A stretch of 23,112 nucleotides of DNA from IMG/VR virus record IMGVR_UViG_3300007029_000007, positions 1 through 23,112 of that record, one strand, 5' to 3'. The position numbers and the translations under genes are program-made. How positions within the stretch are numbered: position 1 is the first letter of the stretch; every line of letters starts with the position of its first letter. The notes under the pieces are model-generated. The model made no database searches. It was not told the DNA's origin and was given only the letters and a program-made list of their open reading frames with translations. Origin of the DNA: a virus. Shown here piece after piece: positions 13,689 through 22,035 of this stretch.

Positions 13689-14292
13689 GAAGATTAGTGA
13701 CAACTGTCCACCCGGTGAAACATGTGAGCTTGAAGATATACTTATACGGGAGATAGCAGTAGCTCAGACAGGTGCAGTTGATAAAGCTAATGTAACAATC
13801 TATAAAAATGAAGGAGGTAAACCAATGTCAGGAAAAACAGATGAAACAACAGATAATGACATTGAAAAGAAAAGCTTGAAGGCCGCAGCTAAAGAAGCAG
13901 TCTCACTTATTGAGGATGCTGATATTAGCGGGGAGAAGACTAAGAAACGTGTTAAACTGCTTATTGCTAACCTTAAATCATTAGCTGGTGTTAAGAAAGC
14001 TGATGACGATTTGCTTAAGTCTATCGTTGACTTAGTCGAGTTACTTGAGAAAGCTGATAAGTTTGCTAAAGATATAAAGTCGTGGGTCTATCCATTACCC
14101 GGTAGTAAGAAGAAGCAGAAACCTGAAGAATATGAGGGATATGATTATGAAGGTTATAAGGGTGAAAAGACTGAGAAGTCTAATAATGGAGACCCTAATA
14201 TCTCTAATACAGTTAAAGAACTTACTCAGTTAGTTCAAGATGGTTATGTTAAACCTAAAGAACTGACTGATATATTTGGCGAGGAGGTGTAA
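13675..14292 (+). CDS. Putative scaffold or head-maturation protein, long form
   Basis: The 205-residue protein lies between prohead protease and capsid gene, the usual place of the scaffold. GGAGGTG precedes ATG 13675, which is inside the end of the protease gene. Residues 1-50 include a Cys pair and IREIAVAQTGAVDKANVTIYKN, a short strand-rich segment like that found at the end of protease domains. Residues 51-130 are charged helices suited to a coiled coil. Then comes a Gly/Tyr/Glu-rich linker (EEYEGYDYEGYKGEK), and a short helical C-terminus that could bind the capsid protein. An internal start at 13825 probably yields a second product. Confidence 0.65.
   Translation: MSERKKISDNCPPGETCELEDILIREIAVAQTGAVDKANVTIYKNEGGKPMSGKTDETTDNDIEKKSLKAAAKEAVSLIEDADISGEKTKKRVKLLIANLKSLAGVKKADDDLLKSIVDLVELLEKADKFAKDIKSWVYPLPGSKKKQKPEEYEGYDYEGYKGEKTEKSNNGDPNISNTVKELTQLVQDGYVKPKELTDIFGEEV
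13825..14292 (+). CDS. Nested in-frame short form, scaffold candidate
   Basis: Within the longer gene, a full-length AAGGAGGT (13811-13818) lies six bases before ATG 13825, in the same frame. This is one of the strongest ribosome binding sites in the window, as good as that of the capsid gene. It would give a 155-residue protein consisting only of the charged helices, linker and C-terminus. Nested scaffolds made from an internal start are known, for example lambda Nu3 within C. Making both a strand-bearing long form and a scaffold-like short form fits that precedent, but only the site is seen. Confidence 0.5.
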   Translation: MSGKTDETTDNDIEKKSLKAAAKEAVSLIEDADISGEKTKKRVKLLIANLKSLAGVKKADDDLLKSIVDLVELLEKADKFAKDIKSWVYPLPGSKKKQKPEEYEGYDYEGYKGEKTEKSNNGDPNISNTVKELTQLVQDGYVKPKELTDIFGEEV

Positions 14293-14295
14293 TAA

Positions 14296-15693
14296 ATGCC
14301 ACAGACATTTACACATGAACAAGGTAAACTTATAAGAGACCTTGCTAAACTAGAGAAGGCCGTAAAATTAGGCCGTGAGAAGAAAGAGAAAGAAGCTCTT
14401 AAGTCTGAGATGAGACAAGAATTTGACAAGAAGTTTGAAGCTCTTAAGGATTCGGGTTTAGAATCTGAAAAGTATGAGCCTACTGGCAAGTTTGAGTATG
14501 TAGAAGATGATAATGGAGAACCTGAAGAATCTATGCATCCTATCCAGAAGATGGTAGTAACACCACCTGAAGAACAGGAATCGGTTGAACTGGCTAAGAA
14601 AGTACAGAAGAAACAGGATATGGCGTTAATTGAAGCAGCTGTTAATAAGATACATCCTGCTAGAACGTCTACTTTTAAACAGTTAACAGGCGGTAAATCC
14701 AGAATTTCTAAAGCTCTTGATTCACACATTGAAGGTGCAGGTGCAGAATGGCGACCTACAGTTATGAGTGCTGATTTCATAGAGAATATGCACTCTAAGT
14801 ATGAGTTTGCACAACTGTTTGACCATCTACCTATTAAGTCTGGTACTGGTAAGCTTGAGCTACCTGGTGGTGAAGGTAATATTGTGTTCTACCGTAGAAG
14901 TGCATCAAGTGATAATGATATTGCAGCTGTAACAGCTAGCGACCCTAGTACTTACAATGTTATTTTTAACCCGGAAGAACTTTCAGGTAGGGTACAATAC
15001 GACCAGTCAATGTATGAAGATAGTCCGGTTACGTTCTTAGAATGGTTAAGAGAGCAAGCTATAATTGCTGCGAGTAAGACAGTAGACGTAGTATGTATGA
15101 ATGGTGATACTAACTGGAATAATCCTATGGATTCAAACCTTAATAACTCAGCAGACGCAAGAACATGTTGGGATGGTGTACGTAAGCTTACTATAGATGA
15201 TGCTAAGATAGATTGTTCTGATACAATCTCACTTGAAACTTTTAGACAGTTATGGGTTGCAATGGAGACTGAGGAATACGATTATAGTAATCCTAAACAG
15301 TTAGCTCTAGTAGTTAATCGCGTAGGTTGGCTAAGATACTTAGTTATTGCTGAACTCTTGACACGTGAGAAGTTTGGTGCTAATGCGTCTATACTTACTG
15401 GTGAGATACCTGATATATTTAAGGTACCTCCAGTTGAAACCGCTGCAGTACCGAGAAACTTGAATGCTTCAGGTGTCTATGATGGTAGTACTACTAATTA
15501 TACTATTGCTCAGTTGGTTAATCATCGTAGTTATGCGTTTGGCGATAAACGAGAGATAACAGTAGAATCTACGAAGAATATTAAGACTGGTAGATACGAC
15601 CTCGTGATAACTCTAAGGCTTGACTTCCAACAGTTGTATCCTACTACACAACCATGCACAGCTACAATGTATGGAATAGATAAGACAACTTAA
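14296..15693 (+). CDS. Major capsid protein, HK97 fold
   Basis: This 465-residue protein has the two-part plan of HK97-like capsid proteins. Residues 1-110 are highly charged helices (delta-like domain, coiled coil) normally removed by the prohead protease. The mature part from about residue 130 includes strands and loops such as LPIKSGTGKLELPGG, an extended arm, LEWLREQAIIAASKTVDVVCMNGD (spine helix) and a C-terminal strand set ending YDLVITLRLDFQQLYPT. It has a strong GAGGAGGTG site and starts four bases after the scaffold candidate. The delta-like region coexists with a separate scaffold candidate, which is unusual but known. The precise cleavage site is not visible by motif. Confidence 0.88.
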   Translation: MPQTFTHEQGKLIRDLAKLEKAVKLGREKKEKEALKSEMRQEFDKKFEALKDSGLESEKYEPTGKFEYVEDDNGEPEESMHPIQKMVVTPPEEQESVELAKKVQKKQDMALIEAAVNKIHPARTSTFKQLTGGKSRISKALDSHIEGAGAEWRPTVMSADFIENMHSKYEFAQLFDHLPIKSGTGKLELPGGEGNIVFYRRSASSDNDIAAVTASDPSTYNVIFNPEELSGRVQYDQSMYEDSPVTFLEWLREQAIIAASKTVDVVCMNGDTNWNNPMDSNLNNSADARTCWDGVRKLTIDDAKIDCSDTISLETFRQLWVAMETEEYDYSNPKQLALVVNRVGWLRYLVIAELLTREKFGANASILTGEIPDIFKVPPVETAAVPRNLNASGVYDGSTTNYTIAQLVNHRSYAFGDKREITVESTKNIKTGRYDLVITLRLDFQQLYPTTQPCTATMYGIDKTT

Positions 15694-15702
15694 GGAGAGT
15701 AG

Positions 15703-16290
15703 ATGATGTCAGAAAATACAGTTAAACTAAAGTTTAAACCGAATGATATCATGAATAGCTATAATGGCATGCGTGTTAAGTTCGATGAGTTTGATCAAAT
15801 AAAGACTGTAGATGCAGAGGTTGCAAGGTCTATACTGGATAGACATGAGTTCTTTGAGCTGATTGATAGTAGACTGCCACCGGTTGAAGAAGAAGAAGAC
15901 AAAGAAACTGTTAGACTTAAGTTCGTATACAATAAACATCTGGACACTTATACACACGCGCTCTCAGGTGTATACTTCTCTGAATTCGGTGAGATACGCT
16001 CAGTACCGCGAAAAGCAGCTAAACAGATATTAGAGACGCATCCTGATAAGTTTAAGCTAGTAGGTGAAACAGAGGTTGAAGAAGAAGATGAGTCAAAGAA
16101 CAAGACCAGACTTGCGTTGCTTGAAGCGCTAGAAGAAGGTAGGTGGCTCACGCTGCCTGATTTGGCGGATAGGATGAATCAGCCGTGGCAGAGTTTTGTC
16201 AGAGAGCTTAACAACATGGCTAAAGGTAAGTTAGTAAACATGAAACAAATTGATGAAAAGAAAGCGTTTATTCTTGCTGAGCAAGACTAG
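15703..16290 (+). CDS. Hypothetical protein with tandem domain duplication and winged helix
   Basis: AAGGAG (15692-15697) overlaps the capsid stop and precedes ATG 15703 or 15706. Residues 7-53 and 68-118 are two copies of one domain: TVKLKF...GMRVKFDEFDQIKTVDAEVARSIL and TVRLKF...GVYFSEFGEIRSVPRKAAKQIL share strand, loop and helix patterns. An acidic linker separates them. Residues 135-195 resemble a winged helix (ALLEALEEGRWLTLPDLADR). The position just after the capsid gene suggests a head or connector accessory. I cannot name a family; a DNA- or protein-binding C-terminal domain is likely. Confidence 0.65.
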   Translation: MMSENTVKLKFKPNDIMNSYNGMRVKFDEFDQIKTVDAEVARSILDRHEFFELIDSRLPPVEEEEDKETVRLKFVYNKHLDTYTHALSGVYFSEFGEIRSVPRKAAKQILETHPDKFKLVGETEVEEEDESKNKTRLALLEALEEGRWLTLPDLADRMNQPWQSFVRELNNMAKGKLVNMKQIDEKKAFILAEQD

Positions 16291-16326
16291 ACGTAAATTA
16301 TAGTTAAGAAGGAGGTAAAGTAAGCA

Positions 16327-17394
16327 ATGGTATACAACAAATATGCCCACTGGGGTAAAGTAAAAGATAAGAGTTTAGCTGGTATGACAGATGTACAAGG
16401 TGATGGTAACGCGCTAGAAGATGCACTCTTGCAAATGGCTATGGGTAGTGGTTGGTGTCCCTTGGCTCAGGTTAATGATACAGAGACCTTAGCTGACTGG
16501 ACTGAGTCACATGATGGTACTTTTGACGCAACTGCTGGTAGTAACTCTCGTGTAGGTTTAGCTACACTTGCAATAACAGCTACTGGTGCTTGTGATGGTA
16601 AGACACAGTATATAGAGACGATAGTTATTGATGGCTCAGCCCCCGTTGCTCAAGGCTTACATGGTGTTAGTGCTATGGATTGGACTGATAGTGATTACTT
16701 AGGTTTCTGGTTATATGGTAACGTCGGAGAGTTTGATGCGGATGGTAGTCTTAAAGTAGCAATTGTTAACCGTGAAGCTGGTAGTGATGTTGTTCAGACT
16801 ATACATGATGTACCGGCAGCAGTTGCAAGCATACACCAAAGAGTAGAGATAGATATATCTTCTGATAGTAGAGATAGAGTGACGGCTATCAGATTTTATG
16901 CTGATACAACTGATATTGCTACTGGCGACGCGTGTGAAGTAGACTCAATCATAAGATACAAAGTAGGCAATGGTAAAGGGCCTGCTATGGGTAAAGTTAT
17001 GCTCCTACCTATAGCTTCAGCAGCTACAGTTACTAAAGGTGCGATTGTATCTATAGAAGTAGACGCAGCAAATGGTATGGCAGTACAAGAAGAATCAGCT
17101 GCAAGCCAAGTTAATGATATAGGCGTAGCCTGTGGAGCTGGTACTGGTGTAGCTGGTGGTACTATATATGTACCTGTACAGGTAGGTGGATTTGGATTCT
17201 TAAGAGCTAACGCACTTACAGTAAATGGCGAAGGATTAATATGGCAGTCTGAACATGCGACACACGGGCATCTGATAGAAGGTGGAGCTACTGGAAACGA
17301 TGAATACATTTTCGCTAAAGGGTTAGAAGCCGCTGGCGCTCAGTATGATGATATTCTATGTAGATTTGTACAAGAGGCTACATTTATAAGCTAA
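16327..17394 (+). CDS. Putative head decoration protein
   Basis: The 355-residue product starts after AAGGAGGT (16309-16316). Residues 55-215 alternate beta strands with a jelly-roll-like pattern (YLGFWLYGNVG, SLKVAIVNREAG, VEIDIS). Residues 220-355 resemble DUF2190/head-decoration-type proteins, with the Ala/Gly/Val-rich stretch GKVMLLPIASAATVTKGAIV and repeated Gly-rich turns. It is acidic, with no signal peptide. A capsid surface role fits its place after the capsid gene. The family match is by composition and pattern only. Confidence 0.6.
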   Translation: MVYNKYAHWGKVKDKSLAGMTDVQGDGNALEDALLQMAMGSGWCPLAQVNDTETLADWTESHDGTFDATAGSNSRVGLATLAITATGACDGKTQYIETIVIDGSAPVAQGLHGVSAMDWTDSDYLGFWLYGNVGEFDADGSLKVAIVNREAGSDVVQTIHDVPAAVASIHQRVEIDISSDSRDRVTAIRFYADTTDIATGDACEVDSIIRYKVGNGKGPAMGKVMLLPIASAATVTKGAIVSIEVDAANGMAVQEESAASQVNDIGVACGAGTGVAGGTIYVPVQVGGFGFLRANALTVNGEGLIWQSEHATHGHLIEGGATGNDEYIFAKGLEAAGAQYDDILCRFVQEATFIS

Positions 17395-17413
17395 ATGATG
17401 GAGGTGTAAGATA

Positions 17414-18052
17414 ATGGCATTTCAAATTGATAGCTCGCTTGTTGCACGTATTAAAGAGATGGCTAGAGATGTAGGACAGATTGATGGGTTGTTACCAGCA
17501 GGACACTACCTTATAGACGACATTAAAGAGACAATAGATAAGTTTGATGCTACAACCGGACATACGCACGCAGGTACATCCGAGGATGGGCCTCAGTTAG
17601 ACATAGACAATATGAGCGACGTCGTTCATACCCATTCAGGCAATCCCGAGGGTGGTACTATACCTAATGGTAGTCTTGATAATCCTAACTCTTATTTCAC
17701 TGTATCACTACACTGTTCACGACAGTTAACCGCGACAGTTGACCCATTATTTGCGTTTCAAATGCCTACTGGAGCCACGCTAATTGAAGCTTCATGTTTT
17801 GCCAGAAGTTCCGGTGGCACTAGTCCAACGCTCACGATAGATATTGAAGATGGTGGTATATCAGTTGGTGGTAGTTTCCCACAGGCGGTTACTGTTGGTG
17901 CCGCTAACATAGCAGTAGCAACCCCGGCAGCCGGGAGTGCAGATATAGCTGATAACTCTGCTATAGAAGTCGTAGCTACAGTCGGTGGGACTACTCCCAC
18001 TTGGGATGATATAACTGTAGCTATAACCTTTAAGGCAGGTCATGTCACATAA
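17414..18052 (+). CDS. Putative head or tail fibre-like protein
   Basis: GGAGGTG precedes ATG 17414. The 212-residue product has an N-terminal helix, then two HTH metal-like turns, GHTHAGTSEDG and VHTHSGNPEGG, motifs often seen in phage fibre and appendage proteins where His residues bind metal ions along a trimer axis. The second half is strand-rich and Thr/Ala/Gly-rich (TLTIDIEDGG, AVTVGAANIAVATPAAG, TWDDITVAITF), fitting a beta-structured tip. Its location among head genes suggests a capsid fibre rather than a tail fibre, as an inference. Confidence 0.55.
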   Translation: MAFQIDSSLVARIKEMARDVGQIDGLLPAGHYLIDDIKETIDKFDATTGHTHAGTSEDGPQLDIDNMSDVVHTHSGNPEGGTIPNGSLDNPNSYFTVSLHCSRQLTATVDPLFAFQMPTGATLIEASCFARSSGGTSPTLTIDIEDGGISVGGSFPQAVTVGAANIAVATPAAGSADIADNSAIEVVATVGGTTPTWDDITVAITFKAGHVT

Positions 18053-18359
18053 ATGGATTAAGACCCATAATAAACGAGGACTTAAACCCAGCTTTGAGAT
18101 TAAGTGTCCTTTCTGCGGGTCGCATATGTACTTCAGATACTCGATGCATTGCTCAATCCGTGCTACTAATGGTTACGCTTGTAATATGCACTATAAGTGT
18201 CCATACTGTGATAACGTACAGACATTTGGAGTTGCAATTGATGAAGAGTATCATGACGAGCTTACAGAGTTAAGAGGTAAGTCCGAGTATACGCCTAAAG
18301 AAGAGTGGCAAGATATTAGTGTAATCAAGCATCAACTTGAAACATTAGGTTACTGGTAA
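18042..18359 (+). CDS. Small zinc-ribbon protein
   Basis: The gene overlaps the previous one by 11 bases. The 105-residue protein has two zinc knuckles, CPFCGSHMYF (residues 22-25) and CPYCDNVQTF (about residues 53-56), with a Cys between (SMHCSIRA) and another Cys/His in NGYACNMHY. This is a typical four-Cys zinc ribbon. The C-terminal part is an acidic helix. Function is unknown. Zinc ribbons of this sort recur in the window (at 3535, 8654 and 9652), but they are not near-identical copies. Confidence 0.65.
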   Translation: MSHKWIKTHNKRGLKPSFEIKCPFCGSHMYFRYSMHCSIRATNGYACNMHYKCPYCDNVQTFGVAIDEEYHDELTELRGKSEYTPKEEWQDISVIKHQLETLGYW

Positions 18360-18375
18360 AGGAGGGTGTTAAGTT

Positions 18376-18879
18376 ATGGCTCGTACCTCGTTAGGGCCGG
18401 GTTTAGTTACACCTGAGACCCTTAAAGTAGTTGAGAGTAGATACGATAATAATTATCATGCACAGTTTGACCAGTCTCCCGCTGCTGACAATGATTGCCT
18501 ATTATATGTAGAGAATACAGATAGTTTAAGGAATTTAGTCATAGTCGGTATATGGTTGCAAGTAGATGGCGCTTCTGAGATATACTTACAGCTAAACGAT
18601 ACAGGCACGCGTAACTCCGCGTCGTCTATTACACCCGTTAATCTTGACGCAAGAAGTGCTGAAAGCGCTAACGGTAACTTTGAGCAGGGGACAGACCTGG
18701 GAGGAGGGGTAGCTACGCTTAGTGGTGGAACTGAAGTTGAGAGATATGTGTTTAGCGCGGCTAACAGTTCTACTCCTTTTGAGACTAACATAACACTAGG
18801 TAAGAATGATACATTAACACTATGGTGTTCACTCTCAACAGTAACTGTACATGGAACAGTAGTGGTCTATTATGAGTAA
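18376..18879 (+). CDS. Putative beta-rich virion protein
   Basis: GGAGGG lies ahead of ATG 18376. The 167-residue protein is almost all beta strands, with NLVIVGIWLQVDGASEIYLQL, VATLSGGTEVERYVF and TLTLWCSLSTVTVHGTVVVYYE. It is rich in Asn, Thr and Ser and has no membrane segment. The pattern resembles trimeric capsid-decorating or tip proteins. It lies after the fibre-like protein and before the head-tail connector. I do not recognise a named family. Confidence 0.5.
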   Translation: MARTSLGPGLVTPETLKVVESRYDNNYHAQFDQSPAADNDCLLYVENTDSLRNLVIVGIWLQVDGASEIYLQLNDTGTRNSASSITPVNLDARSAESANGNFEQGTDLGGGVATLSGGTEVERYVFSAANSSTPFETNITLGKNDTLTLWCSLSTVTVHGTVVVYYE

Positions 18880-20011
18880 TCTGATCCCTGAGTGTTTGAC
18901 AACAACTGTCAGGCTGAGTGAGATGCAGAGACCGTCGTCTAGTTTCTCATCTGAGATATTAGACATGTACGTACAACTCATAAACTTATCCAGCCGACAT
19001 ATACTCTCACGTATCCGTAGAGATAGTCTAAAATATAAGACTGTTTCTAACGAGTTACATAGTGGTGAGAAGTGTAGTTATATATTAACTAACTACCAAC
19101 CTGTAATTAGTATTAGCTCATTGTATGATGATACAGAACATGATTTTGGTGCAGCTACTCTCATTAAGGGTAGTAAGTATCATATAGCTAATGCTAATAT
19201 AGGTAAGATACAGTTGTACTCAGGTCAGTTTACTGACGGTATAAGTAATGTTAAGGTAAGTTATGTGTCAGGGTACTCTAGCTTCTTTGTAAGCAGTTAT
19301 AATATAGTATTCAATGACGGGGGTAGCAATATAACAGCAACAGTGAGTTCAGGTAGATATAATGCTAACGAGCTAGGTACCGCAGTTAAGAATGCGTTAT
19401 TCACTAATGGAACAGAGCAAGAAGATGAGAGTTCGCAAGATACAGGTAGCTATGATGCAAGTTCAGATAATAATAGAGTAACCTTAAGTTCAGGTAGTAT
19501 GACACCTGACGCGTATATAGGTTACACCTTCACATTTGATGCTACAAGTGGAAGTATAGAACAAGGTAACTCATATAAGATAACAGATAATGGGTCCGAC
19601 TGGATAGAGATAGATACAACGCTTAGTGGTTTAGAGACTGTATCCGAGTGGAATATTAAAGCTACCTATACAGTAACTTATTCTGAAGTAACACATAAGT
19701 ATACAATAAGTTCAAGCCATTCATCGTTCGAACTGGTATGGTCAAGTTGTAGCCGGATTGCTTATATCTTAGGTTACGACTCGTCTGCTAATGATACAGG
19801 TAGTACCTCTTATACCGCTGATTATCCAGCACTGGGGATACCAGCAGATTTAGTAGGTGCATGTACTGGATTAGTCAGATGGTTACATGCTGAAGTCTCA
19901 CAGAATGATATAGGCATGTTATCTGTTGAAGGTAGAGGTAGTGTAGATTTCTCTAATGTACCTAAATGGGTAGATGACATAATCCTATCGTATAGGAGGT
20001 TGACAGGTTAA
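18872..20011 (+). CDS. Head-tail connector protein with a large insertion
   Basis: The ends of this 379-residue protein fit gp6-like connectors: helical N-terminus (residues 25-60), then VKVSYVSGYS (128-136), and after a gap the usual continuation LGIPADLVGACTGLVRW (321-337) and the C-terminal WVDDIILSYRRL. Such proteins are normally about 100-200 residues. The extra block, residues 137-318, looks like a separate beta domain (NIVFNDGGSNITATVSSGRY... and FELVWSSCSRIAYILGY), which itself is split by a low-complexity, Ser/Asp-rich stretch (181-262). It overlaps the preceding gene by eight bases and forms TAATG with the next. Confidence 0.65.
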   Translation: MSNLIPECLTTTVRLSEMQRPSSSFSSEILDMYVQLINLSSRHILSRIRRDSLKYKTVSNELHSGEKCSYILTNYQPVISISSLYDDTEHDFGAATLIKGSKYHIANANIGKIQLYSGQFTDGISNVKVSYVSGYSSFFVSSYNIVFNDGGSNITATVSSGRYNANELGTAVKNALFTNGTEQEDESSQDTGSYDASSDNNRVTLSSGSMTPDAYIGYTFTFDATSGSIEQGNSYKITDNGSDWIEIDTTLSGLETVSEWNIKATYTVTYSEVTHKYTISSSHSSFELVWSSCSRIAYILGYDSSANDTGSTSYTADYPALGIPADLVGACTGLVRWLHAEVSQNDIGMLSVEGRGSVDFSNVPKWVDDIILSYRRLTG

Positions 20012-20787
20012 TGGCACGTAAGACACTGGAAGTTAACATACAGACTAAGATTAAGAATCAGTATTACTCTATAGTACAAGCAGAAGACTATTACTATTTT
20101 CAGGTCTTCAATCATATGTTATCCCGTTTTCTGAAAAGAGTCGCAGGTTCAGAACATAAGAACTACAAGGATGGAATAATAGGAGAGAACTTTTACGAAC
20201 AAGTATCATCTTCAACTGGTAGCTCTATTAAGAGTAAACATATAAGTGAGATGTTACAGATAAACTTTCCATCTAAACCTGATGAGTTAGGCAATCTAAT
20301 TGAGCAAGAAAGACCTATACACTTCAGAGCGTGGCTAGAACACTATAAGTATCCTAAATGGAACCAGATAGCAGAGAAACAAGAACGCGGTGGTATAATA
20401 CGAGCTAAAGCATCTAAATTACTCACAATACCTAATCCTAACCACCCTACAGCTCCCAACTCAAGAGCAAGACATTATAAGGCTAGATGGGTACCAGGTA
20501 ACCCGCCTACATTAAGACTGGATAAGAAGCGTGGTAAGACACTAATAGAAAGTAGAGTACGGAGTGGGCGTAAGGCTCAAAGAGGACGTACACGTGCAAG
20601 AAGATATACACCTAAATCACCGGCTAGGCGTAAAGGTAAATCTGACGTGTTATTCTTTGGTTATCCATATGTAAGGTTAAAACCTAAGAAGTTTTGGGAG
20701 AAGACATTAAATAACTCTTATAGTGAAATAAGAGATGAAATGAAAGCAGCAATAAGGTTTGGTGAGAGATATGGCGGACCCTCGTAA
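20011..20787 (+). CDS. Putative neck or tail-completion protein
   Basis: The start overlaps the previous stop in TAATG, implying coupled translation. The 258-residue protein is basic. Residues 1-110 are helical, with aromatic-rich QAEDYYYFQVFNHML. GGIIRAKASKLLTIPNPN near residue 125-145 recalls the 'i..p.aL.IP' segment of HK97 gp10-like completion proteins, and the C-terminus DVLFFGYPYVRLKPKKF fits the following strands. Between them is an Arg/Lys-rich stretch (residues 178-212). Position between connector and tail terminator supports a neck role. The family assignment is tentative. Confidence 0.5.
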   Translation: MARKTLEVNIQTKIKNQYYSIVQAEDYYYFQVFNHMLSRFLKRVAGSEHKNYKDGIIGENFYEQVSSSTGSSIKSKHISEMLQINFPSKPDELGNLIEQERPIHFRAWLEHYKYPKWNQIAEKQERGGIIRAKASKLLTIPNPNHPTAPNSRARHYKARWVPGNPPTLRLDKKRGKTLIESRVRSGRKAQRGRTRARRYTPKSPARRKGKSDVLFFGYPYVRLKPKKFWEKTLNNSYSEIRDEMKAAIRFGERYGGPS

Positions 20788-21265
20788 TGACATAAGTGAT
20801 AATCTAGAAACTGTATTTAATAAGATAACAGTAGCTAATGGTTATGATACAGATGTTCAACATGTAACTAATGGTGTTATAGTTCAACGTAAGGATTATG
20901 ATGATAAGTCAAGACAGGCGCTCATACAGTATAGATATTCAAGGCAAACTAATGAGCGTTCAGGTGACCAAGATTTAAATCGCGCGTCTGTTATCTACCT
21001 ATGTTATGCTTCAATGACTAATATTACAGCTAACAGTTTCATGTTATTCTTAGGTGATATAGAACATGCACTAGCTGTAGACCCAACAAGAGATAATGCT
21101 CAAGGTGAAGCTTATAAGGTTAGGGATACATATATCTCCAGCATAGAGTTAACCTCAGGTACAGATTTTGATGAAATACTGGATTTAATTAGTAAAAAAC
21201 ATTCAGAATTAACAGCTATAATTAATATAACAGTCATATACGATTATGTACCGTATACGATATAA
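20771..21265 (+). CDS. Putative tail terminator
   Basis: ATG 20771 was preferred because GGTGAG precedes it; TTG 20759 would add four residues. The gene overlaps the previous one by 17 bases. The 164-residue protein has an N-terminal helix with DNLETVFNKI, a segment TVANGYDTDVQHV seen in tail completion proteins, central strands (ALIQYRYSRQ, SVIYLCYASM) and a final strand IINITVIYDYV. Its length and order (connector, completion, terminator, tube) match siphovirus tail-end genes. It would cap the tail tube before attachment to the neck. Assigned by position and pattern. Confidence 0.6.
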   Translation: MADPRNDISDNLETVFNKITVANGYDTDVQHVTNGVIVQRKDYDDKSRQALIQYRYSRQTNERSGDQDLNRASVIYLCYASMTNITANSFMLFLGDIEHALAVDPTRDNAQGEAYKVRDTYISSIELTSGTDFDEILDLISKKHSELTAIINITVIYDYVPYTI

Positions 21266-21279
21266 GAAGGAGGTAAATC

Positions 21280-21915
21280 ATGCCAATTCAAGACTTTGGA
21301 GGAGATTTCACACCTAAAGCCTATCGTAGCCTAGAAGGTCCTTCAGTAATAGAATTTGCTTCAATAACTTCCAGTACTACCGGCGATAATATGACAGTTG
21401 CTAATGTGATAGCTGGTGGTGTAAGCTATTCAGCAATAGGTTCAACTGAAGGCGGTGTAGAGTTCAACCCTGGCGTAAGTTCAGAAAGTAGACATAGCGA
21501 CCAGTTCTTATCACGATATGCTATGGATGAAACAGCGAGAGATGAAGAAATAAGCTTTGGTCTTATTGAAGGTACATTATGGAATCTAGCTTTGGCTATG
21601 GGGTTATCAAGTAATGAGATAGAAAATAGCTCATACTTCTATATTCAACCAACAACAGTACAATCCAATCGTCAGGATTACTACAGACATATGTTAATAC
21701 GTAGTGAATCTCCGGTTGATACTAGCACTTCAGTATCTACTCAACAGGTAACAGTATTCTTAAAAGTAAGAACATTTGCTGATTCTTGGAGTGTAGGCGC
21801 AGGTGAGCATACAATAGTACCTGTTACAGCTTACCCATGCGCGTCAGAAGCTGGTGCAGACCGGGTAGGAGCAATATACAATTCAGAAGGTATAAGTAAT
21901 CCTACTTATGTATAA
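21280..21915 (+). CDS. Major tail tube protein
   Basis: AAGGAGG directly ahead of ATG 21280 predicts high expression, as expected for the tube subunit. The 211-residue protein has the characteristic run SAIGSTEGGVEFNPG (residues 51-65), then EISFGLIEGTLWNLALAMG (around 90-108), matching the 'lG.TeGGv.f' and 'l.E.tlenlalalG' features of siphovirus tube proteins. The rest is strand-rich (VTVFLKVRTFADSW). After its stop are about 120 non-coding bases with hairpins, in place of the usual tail chaperone genes. Confidence 0.72.
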   Translation: MPIQDFGGDFTPKAYRSLEGPSVIEFASITSSTTGDNMTVANVIAGGVSYSAIGSTEGGVEFNPGVSSESRHSDQFLSRYAMDETARDEEISFGLIEGTLWNLALAMGLSSNEIENSSYFYIQPTTVQSNRQDYYRHMLIRSESPVDTSTSVSTQQVTVFLKVRTFADSWSVGAGEHTIVPVTAYPCASEAGADRVGAIYNSEGISNPTYV

Positions 21916-21918
21916 AGA

Positions 21919-22019
21919 ATATTCGGCTAGTCAACTACTCGCCTGACTTTCCAAGTTAGGAGGAGCTTATTTAGGAGCGAATATATAGGCATTCTGGATA
22001 CAAATATCGTAAGTATCCA
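21919..22019 (+). promoter_or_regulatory. Structured leader with two hairpins
   Basis: The first structure has an outer stem ATATTCG/CGAATAT (21919-21925 and 21978-21984), and an inner 8-bp stem with one G-U pair and a three-base loop (21942-21949 with 21953-21960) that extends to CTC/GAG. Its 3' arm contains the GGAGG at 21959-21963. The second has TGGATAC (21995-22001) pairing with GTATCCA (22013-22019). No T-run follows either, and no start codon is near the GGAGG. It lies between the tail tube and the glycosyltransferase, so it may control or partly terminate transcription between them. Confidence 0.55.
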
Positions 22020-22035
22020 CTTGTCTTCGACTATC

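Noticed and set aside
14244-14780. Minus-strand frame of 178 residues across the scaffold/capsid junction
   Set aside because: A shadow of the charged helices of the capsid N-terminus: Ser/Phe/Leu-rich with no motif.
18897-18912. TTGACA with an adjacent inverted TGTCA
   Set aside because: No -10 box follows at 16-18 bp, and it lies in coding sequence. The inverted repeat is short enough to be chance.
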